From the NCBI GenBank assembly GCA_045631485.1, contig JAZQUU010000011.1:1-31815 (forward strand): 31,815 bases of DNA. The letters run 5' to 3'. The DNA comes from SIG452 sp045631485 (GTDB lineage Bacteria; Bacillota; Clostridia; UMGS1840). The notes beneath the pieces were generated by a model. It saw nothing but the letters and a program-made list of their open reading frames with translations. It had not been told where the DNA came from and did no database searches. Both the position numbers and the translations under genes were made by a program. Positions 23,111-30,423 of this stretch are shown here, one piece after another. How positions within the stretch are numbered: the stretch's first letter is position 1; the number at the start of each line of letters is the position of its first letter.

Positions 23111-24502
23111 TTGGAAAAACTTTTCTTGTTTTTTCAAAAATACAAAAAAGAAGCTATGTTAGGAAATTTAAAAACCAATCATATATTTTTCTCAGGCATC
23201 GGCGGCGTGAGTATGAACGCTCTTGCCCTGATTTTAAAGGAAAACGGCTATGTTGTGAGCGGTTCCGACCGTTCTGCCTCCAAAATTACCGACCGTCTTG
23301 TAAAAGCGGGGATTTGCGTGTTCATCGGGCAGAAAGCAGAAAATATTACCCCCGATTTGGGGTTGGTGGTTCGCACTGCGGCGGTTCCTTTGGATGCTCC
23401 CGAAATTGTGAGAGCAAATGAGCTTGGAATCCCCGTGATGGAGCGAAGCACCCTGCTCGGTTTGGTGATGAAAAAGTATGCTGAGCGCATCAATGTGTGC
23501 GGAACTCACGGCAAAACCACCACCACTTCCATGATGGCGCTTTGCTTAATGAAAGCAGGAAAAGAACCCACCGTTACCGTGGGCGGCGATTTCCCGCAGA
23601 TTGACGGAAATCTCCTTTTGGGAAAAAACGATTATTTTGTGTGTGAAGCCTGCGAATATGTGGAAAGCTTTTTGGAATTTTTCCCGTCGGCTACCATCCT
23701 TTTAAATATTGAAGAAGACCACCTGGATTACTATCGTGATATTGCTCATATCCGTTCTGCATTCCAGAAATTTGCGGATAAAACCGAGCATATCATTGTG
23801 GCAAACGGGGATGACGAAAACGTGCGTCTTCTGGATTTTAAAAACACCAAAGCCGTGTTTTACGGTTTAAACTCCGGTGACTACTTAGCCAAAAACGTGG
23901 TATTTCATTCCGACCGCACCGAGTATGATGTGGTGTACGGCGGTGAAGAACTTGCCCATGTGGTGTTAACCGTGGCAGGAGCGCATAATGCGTCCAACTC
24001 TCTGGCGGTGTTTGCCCTGTGCCGTGAGCTCGGGATTCCAAAAGAACCCGTTCTGGAAGCACTTTATGAATTCGGCGGTGCCAAACGGAGAATGGAATAT
24101 AAGGGGCAATACAAATCCGTGCCCGTGTATGATGATTATGCTCATCATCCCACCGAAATTGAAACCACCATTTCTTCCATCCGTCAGAAAAATCCCAAAC
24201 GGTTGGTGATGCTCTTTCAGCCTCATACCTACACCCGCACCAAAACCTTGAAAGATGATTTTATCCGCGTGTTAAAAAACGTGGACCTACTCTATATTGC
24301 CGATATTTATGCCGCAAGGGAAAAAGACCCGGGTGATATTTCCTCCCGTGACCTTTGCGATGCAATCCCCGATTCTCATTACACGCCTGCTCTCTCCGAT
24401 GCCGTGATTGAATTAAAAGCATCCTTGCAGGAGGGTGACATTTTTGTGACCGTTGGTGCAGGCGATGTGTTTACGGCAGGGGAAGATTTACTGAATAACT
24501 AA
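23111..24502 (+). CDS. murC: UDP-N-acetylmuramate--L-alanine ligase
   Basis: MurC adds L-alanine to UDP-MurNAc in the cytoplasm, the first amino acid step of peptidoglycan stem peptide synthesis. The 463-residue sequence has the N-terminal HIFFSGIGGVSMNALA Rossmann motif, the ATP loop GTHGKTTTT (131-139), EACEYVESFLEF, NIEEDHLDYY, AGAHNASNSLA and DDYAHHPTEI, all typical of MurC rather than MurD/E/F. The TTG at 23111 has a strong GGAAGGGGG site five bases upstream. An ATG at 23156 is closer to the usual N-terminus but has a weak site. It leads a three-gene operon with 10-base gaps. Confidence 0.95.
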   Translation: MEKLFLFFQKYKKEAMLGNLKTNHIFFSGIGGVSMNALALILKENGYVVSGSDRSASKITDRLVKAGICVFIGQKAENITPDLGLVVRTAAVPLDAPEIVRANELGIPVMERSTLLGLVMKKYAERINVCGTHGKTTTTSMMALCLMKAGKEPTVTVGGDFPQIDGNLLLGKNDYFVCEACEYVESFLEFFPSATILLNIEEDHLDYYRDIAHIRSAFQKFADKTEHIIVANGDDENVRLLDFKNTKAVFYGLNSGDYLAKNVVFHSDRTEYDVVYGGEELAHVVLTVAGAHNASNSLAVFALCRELGIPKEPVLEALYEFGGAKRRMEYKGQYKSVPVYDDYAHHPTEIETTISSIRQKNPKRLVMLFQPHTYTRTKTLKDDFIRVLKNVDLLYIADIYAAREKDPGDISSRDLCDAIPDSHYTPALSDAVIELKASLQEGDIFVTVGAGDVFTAGEDLLNN

Positions 24503-24512
24503 GGAGCAAATT

Positions 24513-25325
24513 ATGAAACATCCCGTATATGGTCTGGAAAAACCCTATTTTGAACAAATCGGACGCGAAATCATCATCTATACCGATGATACCTGTTTTG
24601 ACGGATTTTCCAATATGATTGCCCAAAAAAAGCAGGAAAAGAAAATTGTGGTGGCATTTTGTGCTTCGGAAAACGCTTTTTTGGTGAATAAAATTTTCCC
24701 CGACGGCAAAGTGGGCATTTCCCCTCTTTACGAAATTCCCGAAACCTTATCCAACGAACGGGTATTATCTCCAAACGGAAAGCAGGGCATCTTAGATGCC
24801 AAAAATAAAACCGTTGATTTTTTGGTGGCAGATGATAAGGCGGCGGAAAAAGTGGTGCAGCCCGGGGATGTGATTTATATAAAGCCCACCTGCGAAACCC
24901 TGGGAGACTCCTATATCACCAATCAGATTCCCTATTTTTTAAAGCAGATTTTCACTGACTATATCAAACACGGGGCGGCAAAAATTTCCGTGGCGTTTTT
25001 AAGAGAAAAGCAAAAAGGCGCTCACGCTCTGGGCATTCATTGTCCTGCGGACGAGGCTTATTTTGTAAGCTGTGCGGAAGATTTGCCTCATGAATTTTGT
25101 TTTGTGAAAAAAGAGGGAGACTTTGTGTCCACCTTTGATGTGAACGGATTACCCGTGGCAGTTTGTAAAGACGGGGTGTCTTATGCAAACTCCTATTTGC
25201 TCTCCTCCGGTTGCGAAAAAGTGGCAAGTCTGGCACTTCGTATGAAAAAACTGCCAAACGGCAACTTCCAAATCAAAAAAGAAGCCGTAAAACAGTTGGT
25301 TTCTTTCCTGGAATCACTGAAATAA
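24513..25325 (+). CDS. M42-peptidase-like protein, apparently lacking the metal site
   Basis: I do not recognise a characterised family with certainty. The 270-residue protein has no signal peptide. Its layout resembles M42 aminopeptidases. VDFLVADDKAAEKVVQPGDVIYI parallels the DiGa-s.eea...gi..Gd.V segment. ITNQIPYFLKQIF parallels the DDR-containing helix. ISVAFLREKQKGAHAL parallels the vyfvFtvqEEvGlrGA strand. At those places the metal-binding Asp and Glu-Glu are Asn/Gln and Arg-Glu-Lys, so it is probably not an active peptidase. The alignment is by eye. It lies 10 bases after murC and 10 before the radical SAM gene, clearly in their operon. Confidence 0.4.
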   Translation: MKHPVYGLEKPYFEQIGREIIIYTDDTCFDGFSNMIAQKKQEKKIVVAFCASENAFLVNKIFPDGKVGISPLYEIPETLSNERVLSPNGKQGILDAKNKTVDFLVADDKAAEKVVQPGDVIYIKPTCETLGDSYITNQIPYFLKQIFTDYIKHGAAKISVAFLREKQKGAHALGIHCPADEAYFVSCAEDLPHEFCFVKKEGDFVSTFDVNGLPVAVCKDGVSYANSYLLSSGCEKVASLALRMKKLPNGNFQIKKEAVKQLVSFLESLK

Positions 25326-25335
25326 GAGGAACATT

Positions 25336-26718
25336 ATGAAACAAAAAAACCTGCTTCTCATCGGGTTAAATGCCAAATATTCTCATACCGCCTTAGCGGT
25401 GTATTCCATTGGCGCATACCTTAGCGAAAAGGGAGTGCCAAACACCGTGGCGGAATATTCGGTAAACGACCCCTATGAAAGTATATTTTATGATATATTA
25501 TCCCAAAAACCCGATATCATCGGGTTTTCTGTGTATCTTTGGAATGTGGAAAGAGTCTGCCGATTGGCAAATGATTTAAAGGCGGCGTTGCCTGATTTAC
25601 AAATCTTTTTGGGCGGCCCCGAAGCAGGCTACCGAAATTCTTTGGAAAAGGACTTTCCTTTTGCAGACAAAGTGATAACCGGCGAGGGAGAAGCCGCCGT
25701 TTATACATACTTAACGGGAGAAGAATCCACCGATTCCTTCCCCAATCTTCCCTTCCCCTATAAATTCCCTCTGCAAAAAGGAAAAACCATTTATTATGAG
25801 GCATCCCGCGGATGCCCCTACCGTTGCAGTTATTGCATTTCCTCTTTGGAGAAAAATCTTCGGTTCAAACCGTTGGAGCAGGTGAAAGAGGAGCTTCGTA
25901 TTCTGATTCAAGCAGGGGCAACGAAGATTAAAATGATTGACCGCACCTTTAATGTGAATCCCGATGCCTACGAAATTTTCAAGTTTGTGATAGAAGAAGG
26001 TGGAAACACAGGCTTCCACTTTGAAATTAAACCCGAATTGTTTTCGGAAAGGGATTTTCTTCTTTTGGAAACTGCGCCAAAGGGCAGAATTCAGTTTGAA
26101 GCGGGACTCCAGTCCATAAATCCCGAAACCCTAAGTGCCATCAACCGAAAAAACGATTGTGATATGGCATTTTCCAACTTAAAGCGGATTCTTTTGATGG
26201 GCAATATCCATCTGCATTTAGACCTGATTGCAGGTCTTCCTTTTGAAGATAAAGAATCCTTTATCCGTGGTTTTAATGAGGTATATAAGCTACATCCCGA
26301 TATGCTTCAGCTTGGCTTTTTAAAGGTTCTTCACGGAACGCAGATTCAAAATGAAATCGGGGCAAATGAAATGATATTTTCCGCGTATCCGCCCTATCAG
26401 GTGATTTCCACCAAATGGCTTTCTGCCTATGATGTGATGGAATTAAAAATTGCAGAAGAAGGCTTGGAAACCTTCTCCAATAAGGGATTTTTCCCCGATG
26501 CACTTGCCTTCCTTTGGGAAATGACCGACAAAGAACCCTACGAAATCTTTTTATCGTTGGGACAAACCTTATCAAAAAAACCGCCCCTGTCTCACCCTCA
26601 TTTATTCCGCTTATTCTATGAGTGGTATCTAGAGCAGAATTTTAAAAATCCCGAAGTATTCTTAGAAAAACTGCAGGGAGATTTCAGACGGAAAAACCCG
26701 AATAAACCCATGTTTTAG
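25336..26718 (+). CDS. B12-binding-domain radical SAM protein
   Basis: The 460-residue product has an N-terminal cobalamin-binding-like Rossmann domain (about 5-130: LLIGLNAKYSHTALAVYSIGAYL, PDIIGFSVYLWN, IFLGGPEAGY, VITGEGE). A radical SAM core follows, with cluster cysteines C160, C164 and C167 in ASRGCPYRCSYCIS. The C-terminal helical region ending YEWYLEQNF resembles the DUF4080 type. Such enzymes use a [4Fe-4S] cluster and SAM, often with B12, for methylations or rearrangements; the substrate is unknown. It is the third gene of the murC operon, and repeats follow its stop. Confidence 0.85.
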   Translation: MKQKNLLLIGLNAKYSHTALAVYSIGAYLSEKGVPNTVAEYSVNDPYESIFYDILSQKPDIIGFSVYLWNVERVCRLANDLKAALPDLQIFLGGPEAGYRNSLEKDFPFADKVITGEGEAAVYTYLTGEESTDSFPNLPFPYKFPLQKGKTIYYEASRGCPYRCSYCISSLEKNLRFKPLEQVKEELRILIQAGATKIKMIDRTFNVNPDAYEIFKFVIEEGGNTGFHFEIKPELFSERDFLLLETAPKGRIQFEAGLQSINPETLSAINRKNDCDMAFSNLKRILLMGNIHLHLDLIAGLPFEDKESFIRGFNEVYKLHPDMLQLGFLKVLHGTQIQNEIGANEMIFSAYPPYQVISTKWLSAYDVMELKIAEEGLETFSNKGFFPDALAFLWEMTDKEPYEIFLSLGQTLSKKPPLSHPHLFRLFYEWYLEQNFKNPEVFLEKLQGDFRRKNPNKPMF

Positions 26719-26976
26719 TGAATGAAGAATGAATAGTGAATAATGAATAATTATGGTGGTTCAGCCTTGCTGAACATATAACCCTCTCAGTCAGCCTTGC
26801 TGACAGCTCTCCCAAAGGGAGAGCCATTTCATGCAGCCATCGGCTGCCACCGAAATTATTCACTCTTCATTATTCAATATTCATTATTCTTTTGCAAGGT
26901 GCAGAGAAATGTGCCATTTATCAAGCCATCCTTACTCTTTCAAGGCGCAGAGAAATGGGTGCAGAATGAAGAAATC

Positions 26977-27002
26977 GTAGGGACAGATGCCCTCATCTGT
27001 CT
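26977..27002 (+). repeat. GTAG-flanked REP-like hairpin, copy 2
   Basis: GTAG (26977-26980) is followed by GGACAGATG, loop CCCT and CATCTGTCT. Relative to copy 1 in the same orientation, the stem carries paired changes and the loop is CCCT instead of CCCA. Confidence 0.65.
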
Positions 27003-27049
27003 GTTGTTTGGTATTGCTCAACAGAAAGAATATCAATCCCGAAACAAAC

Positions 27050-27075
27050 GGGACGGTGTGGGCACCGTCCCCTAC
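27050..27075 (-). repeat. GTAG-flanked REP-like hairpin, copy 3
   Basis: On the plus strand GGGACGGTG, loop TGGG, CACCGTCCC is followed by CTAC. It differs from copy 1 by one A-T to G-C exchange on both sides of the stem, a compensated change. It faces copy 2, forming an inverted pair 47 bases apart. Confidence 0.7.
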
Positions 27076-27108
27076 AACAATTCCATCTAACTTGAAAGGA
27101 AAAAACAC

Positions 27109-27828
27109 ATGAATCGTTTCTTTACCAACGAGCCGATTGTAAACAACACCGTCACCTTAACTGATGACGCCGTGCATCATATCAAAAATGTGATAAAATT
27201 AACGGAAGGAGAGCAGATTGTTCTTGTAAAAAATAAAAAAGAATTGCTCTGCCGTATTGACAAAATTGAAAAAAACAGTATAATAGTATATGTGTTGGAA
27301 GAATGCGAAAGTGCATCCGAGCCGCCCTACGAAGTGACCTTGTTTCAAGGGATTGCCAAAGGGGACAAGCTTGATTTCATCGTGGAAAAAGCGGTGGAAG
27401 CAGGAGTGCACGAAATCGTGCCTTTTAAAATGCACCGTTCCATTGCCAAAATCGAGGGAAAAGATGTGGCAAAAAAGGTGGAACGCTTCCAAAAAATCGC
27501 AAAATCTGCAGCGATGCAATGCGGACGGCTTACCATTCCCAAGGTGTGTGACCCCAAAACACCCAAACAGGTCAACTGGGATGAATTTGATTTAAAGCTT
27601 CTTTGCTATGAGGATGAAAACAAAACCACCTTAAAGGAAGTTTTAAAGAAAAATGCCTCTGCCAAGAAAATCGCTTTGGTGATTGGACCCGAGGGCGGCA
27701 TTTCTCCCGAAGAAGTGAGCTTTTTAAATGAAGCGGGCTTTTTGTCGGTATCCTTGGGCAAACGGATTCTTCGTTGCGAAACGGCAGGCCTTTATGCCCT
27801 AGCCAACATCCAGTATGAGCTGGACTAA
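27109..27828 (+). CDS. rsmE: 16S rRNA (uracil-1498-N3)-methyltransferase
   Basis: RsmE methylates U1498 of 16S rRNA at the decoding centre. The 239-residue SPOUT-fold protein has the N-terminal MNRFFTNEPI...HHIKNVIKL PUA-like part, QGIAKGDKLDFIVEKAVEAGV, the KSAAMQCGR motif, and the C-terminal knot ALVIGPEGGISPEE...LGKRILRCETA that binds SAM. AAAGGA precedes the ATG. The usual partner prmA is not upstream; a long repeat region is. A small membrane protein gene follows after 44 bases. Confidence 0.96.
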   Translation: MNRFFTNEPIVNNTVTLTDDAVHHIKNVIKLTEGEQIVLVKNKKELLCRIDKIEKNSIIVYVLEECESASEPPYEVTLFQGIAKGDKLDFIVEKAVEAGVHEIVPFKMHRSIAKIEGKDVAKKVERFQKIAKSAAMQCGRLTIPKVCDPKTPKQVNWDEFDLKLLCYEDENKTTLKEVLKKNASAKKIALVIGPEGGISPEEVSFLNEAGFLSVSLGKRILRCETAGLYALANIQYELD

Positions 27829-27872
27829 CTTTGTTTTAAAATTATTTTTTATACAAAAGGAGTTTTTTTATT

Positions 27873-28385
27873 ATGAAAAAACAAACCATCAACGCTAAAA
27901 CTCAAAAAGAAAAAATCGAAAACAGATTATTAACTGTTTTTGCAACCGCACTGGGTGCAGAAATGATTCTGTTGTACCTGTTTAACTGGTTCCAGACCGG
28001 CAGCAATCTTCTGCTCGCTGCAAAATGGGGTACATACATTCTGATGTTGTTATTCATTGCTTTAGGTATCTTCACTGCAGTGAAAGGTTCTTCCTTGAAA
28101 AAAGCAGAAGAAACCGCAAGAAGCAAAAAATATATGAACTGGTTCTGGGTATGCTTGGCAGGTCTTCTTTCCGCTCTGTTTATCTGGCCCGTTGAAATTC
28201 TGGCAAACGTGCTCAAAGTGAATCCCTCTGCTCTGATTGCATTCAACAACTTCCACCCCTTCCTGGCAAACAGCGGTGTGCAATTTCGAATTGCAATGGT
28301 AATGATTCTGGTTGGAATTTACACCGTGGCAGCATTCATTTACTATGGTGTGCAGAGCGCTTCCATCAATAAAACCGGTAAATAG
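27873..28385 (+). CDS. small four-helix membrane protein, unknown function
   Basis: The 170-residue product has a basic, lysine-rich N-terminus (about 20 residues) and four hydrophobic segments at roughly 22-42, 50-68, 88-110 and 135-158, with a charged KKAEETARSKKYMN loop between the second and third. There is no signal peptide or recognised domain. AAAAGGAG lies upstream of the ATG. It sits between rsmE (44 bases before) and glyQS (44 bases after), probably in the same transcript. I cannot assign a function. Confidence 0.75.
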   Translation: MKKQTINAKTQKEKIENRLLTVFATALGAEMILLYLFNWFQTGSNLLLAAKWGTYILMLLFIALGIFTAVKGSSLKKAEETARSKKYMNWFWVCLAGLLSALFIWPVEILANVLKVNPSALIAFNNFHPFLANSGVQFRIAMVMILVGIYTVAAFIYYGVQSASINKTGK

Positions 28386-28429
28386 GATTCATCTTTTTAA
28401 AAATATCTGACCAAGAAAGGAACATCATT

Positions 28430-29803
28430 ATGTTAAATACAGAAAAAACAATGGAAAAAATCGTTGCTCTTTGTAAGGGCAGAGGCTTTGTGTATTCCGG
28501 ATCGGAAATCTACGGCGGCCTCTCCAACACCTGGGACTACGGCCCCTTGGGTGTGGAATTTAAAAACAACGTGAAAAAAGCATGGTGGAGAAAATTCGTG
28601 CAGGAAAATCCCTACAATGTTGGTTTGGATGCTGCAATTTTAATGAATCCCAAGGTTTGGGTGGCAAGCGGTCACGTTGGCGGTTTCTCCGACCCGTTGA
28701 TGGACTGTAAAGAATGTAAAACCCGTCACCGTGCAGACAAGCTGATTGAAGATACCGGCGTTCTGCCTGCAGGTTGGTCCAACGAGCAGATGGCGCAGTA
28801 CATTAAAGACAACAACATCGTTTGTCCCAACTGCGGAAAATCCAACTTTACCGAAATCAGAAAATTTAACCTGATGTTTAAAACCTTCCAGGGCGTTACC
28901 GAGGATGCACAGAGCGAATTGTTCCTGCGTCCCGAAACCGCTCAGGGTATCTTTGTAAACTTTAAATCCGTGCAGAGAACTTCCCGTAAAAAAGTGCCTT
29001 TCGGCGTTTGTCAGATCGGGAAATCCTTCCGTAACGAAATCACTCCCGGTAACTTCGTGTTCCGTACCCGTGAGTTCGAGCAGATGGAACTGGAATTCTT
29101 CTGCAAACCCGGTACCGACTTAGAATGGTTCGCATACTGGAAAGATTACTGCAAAAACTTCTTATTATCTTTAGGTATCAAAGAAGAAAACTTAAAACTG
29201 CGTGACCACGAGCAGGAAGAACTGTCTCACTACTCCAACGCTACCACCGACTTTGAATTCTTATTCCCCTTCGGTTGGGGCGAACTGTGGGGCATTGCAG
29301 ACAGAACCGACTTCGACTTAACTCAGCACAGTGAACATTCCGGCGAAAAAATGGAATACATTGACCCTGTGACCAACGAAAGATACATCCCCTACGTTAT
29401 CGAACCCTCCCTGGGTGCAGACCGTGTGGCTCTGGCATTCCTGGTAGATGCTTATGACGAAGAAGAAGTATCCGAAGGAGATACCCGTGTGGTTCTTCAC
29501 TTACATCCCGCACTGGCTCCCGTGAAAGCGGCTGTTCTGCCCTTATCCAAAAAATTATCCGAACCTGCATTCAAACTGTATGAACAGTTAATCAAAAAAT
29601 TCCCCTGCGAATTCGATGATGCTGGCTCTATCGGGAAACGTTACAGAAGACAGGACGAAATCGGTACTCCCTTCTGTATCACCTTTGACTTTGAATCCGA
29701 AGAAGATAACTCTGTTACTCTTCGTGACCGTGACAGTATGGAACAGATTCGTCTGCCCATGGATGAAGTCATCCCCTATATTGAATCCAAACTGGAATTC
29801 TAA
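28430..29803 (+). CDS. glyQS: glycine--tRNA ligase (dimeric, alpha2 type)
   Basis: The enzyme charges tRNA-Gly. The single-chain 457-residue length and class II motifs match the alpha2 (eukaryote-like) form: GFVYSGSEIYGGLSNTWDYGPLG N-terminus, SGHVGGFSDPLMDCK, a zinc-knuckle-like CPNCG, the motif 2 region SFRNEITP...TREFEQMELEFF, and motif 3 IEPSLGADRVALAFL. The C-terminal anticodon-binding domain starts around LHPALAPVKAAVLPL. AAAGGA precedes the ATG. No T-box leader fits in the 44 bases upstream, unlike many Firmicute glycyl-tRNA synthetase genes, although one could lie further up the transcript. A hairpin follows the gene. Confidence 0.97.
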   Translation: MLNTEKTMEKIVALCKGRGFVYSGSEIYGGLSNTWDYGPLGVEFKNNVKKAWWRKFVQENPYNVGLDAAILMNPKVWVASGHVGGFSDPLMDCKECKTRHRADKLIEDTGVLPAGWSNEQMAQYIKDNNIVCPNCGKSNFTEIRKFNLMFKTFQGVTEDAQSELFLRPETAQGIFVNFKSVQRTSRKKVPFGVCQIGKSFRNEITPGNFVFRTREFEQMELEFFCKPGTDLEWFAYWKDYCKNFLLSLGIKEENLKLRDHEQEELSHYSNATTDFEFLFPFGWGELWGIADRTDFDLTQHSEHSGEKMEYIDPVTNERYIPYVIEPSLGADRVALAFLVDAYDEEEVSEGDTRVVLHLHPALAPVKAAVLPLSKKLSEPAFKLYEQLIKKFPCEFDDAGSIGKRYRRQDEIGTPFCITFDFESEEDNSVTLRDRDSMEQIRLPMDEVIPYIESKLEF

Positions 29804-29818
29804 TCATTCGGTAAAACA

Positions 29819-29854
29819 AAGTGGCAAGTGTTTCTTTTGGGGCACTTGCCATTT
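29819..29854 (+). terminator. hairpin after glyQS (weak terminator or processing site)
   Basis: TGGCAAGTG (29822-29830) pairs with CACTTGCCA (29843-29851), extendable by two A-T pairs and a G-T wobble, around a 12-base loop. The T-run after it is short, so it may slow rather than stop transcription into the next gene. Confidence 0.45.
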
Positions 29855-29890
29855 GTGGCATTATCCCTTGTAATGTAGCGGAGGTATCCT

Positions 29891-30412
29891 ATGGTAGAAA
29901 AACGAAAGCACCCTCTTTGGGCGTTGTTTACCAACCAACTGATTTATGCCGTTATTTCCTTTATGATTGTTACCTCTATGGCAGGAAAATGGCAACAGTT
30001 TTTTGGGGCATTCTTTTTTATTTTGTATCTTTCGGGGATTTACAGTTATGCCAGACGGGCAGGCCATTCCCATCAAAAATCATACAGCACCGTAAAGCCC
30101 CACATAAAATTCCCCACGGCATATAGCCTGGCGGCACTTTTGTATCTGATTGTGCCTTTGGTAATTGCCTATTTTGCGAAAAACTGGATTGTGCAGCTTG
30201 TGGTGATTTTCTGGGAAGCACCTTTCTATTTCGGAAATGTGATCTCGGTGTCCGGTGCCATTAATCCGATTTCCGTTGTGATTTTTGGGGTTCTGATTGT
30301 GTTATTCACCTATCTGGGATACTTGGCAGGTGTGAAACAATTTTACTTTACACCTTATCTCAACAAATTGCTGTATCGTCCCATTGAAGAACAAGACGAA
30401 ACTAACAAATAA
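29891..30412 (+). CDS. small membrane protein, unknown function
   Basis: The 173-residue product has four to five hydrophobic segments (about 15-28, 34-50, 77-95, 100-120 and 130-147). A histidine-rich loop, ARRAGHSHQKSYS, follows the second segment, and the C-terminus is acidic (PIEEQDETNK). No domain is recognised. GCGGAGG gives a strong ribosome binding site. thiI follows after 11 bases, so they are co-transcribed. The topology resembles the other small membrane protein at 27873, but I see no clear sequence similarity. Confidence 0.72.
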   Translation: MVEKRKHPLWALFTNQLIYAVISFMIVTSMAGKWQQFFGAFFFILYLSGIYSYARRAGHSHQKSYSTVKPHIKFPTAYSLAALLYLIVPLVIAYFAKNWIVQLVVIFWEAPFYFGNVISVSGAINPISVVIFGVLIVLFTYLGYLAGVKQFYFTPYLNKLLYRPIEEQDETNK

Positions 30413-30423
30413 GGAGCATTTTT

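Larger units (their letters stand above)
26719..27075. repeat. large composite palindromic repeat region before rsmE
   Basis: The 390 bases before rsmE are repeat modules. AT-rich arms (26719-26754 and 26852-26890) enclose a GGTGG-flanked TTCAGC/GCTGAA hairpin (26755-26777), a GTCAGC/GCTGAC hairpin repeating the same 13-base core (26790-26804), a GCTCTCCC/GGGAGAGC hairpin (26806-26824), and a mirrored GCAGCC/GGCTGC hairpin with CCACC (26833-26851). Next is a direct repeat, CAAGGYGCAGAGAAATG, at 26895-26911 and 26941-26957. Two GTAG-flanked hairpins in opposite orientation close the region (26977-27002 and 27050-27075). I see no gene here and no convincing rsmE promoter. Confidence 0.8.

Noticed and set aside
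26719..27075. CRISPR array
   Set aside because: Repeats are short, unequal and irregularly spaced, many are inverted, and no cas genes are present.
26797..27090. 97-residue open frame upstream of rsmE
   Set aside because: It consists entirely of repeat modules and hairpins; there is no conserved protein pattern.
28386..28429. T-box leader of glyQS
   Set aside because: The gap is only 44 bases and has no T-box sequence or terminator; a leader further upstream in the transcript was not seen.
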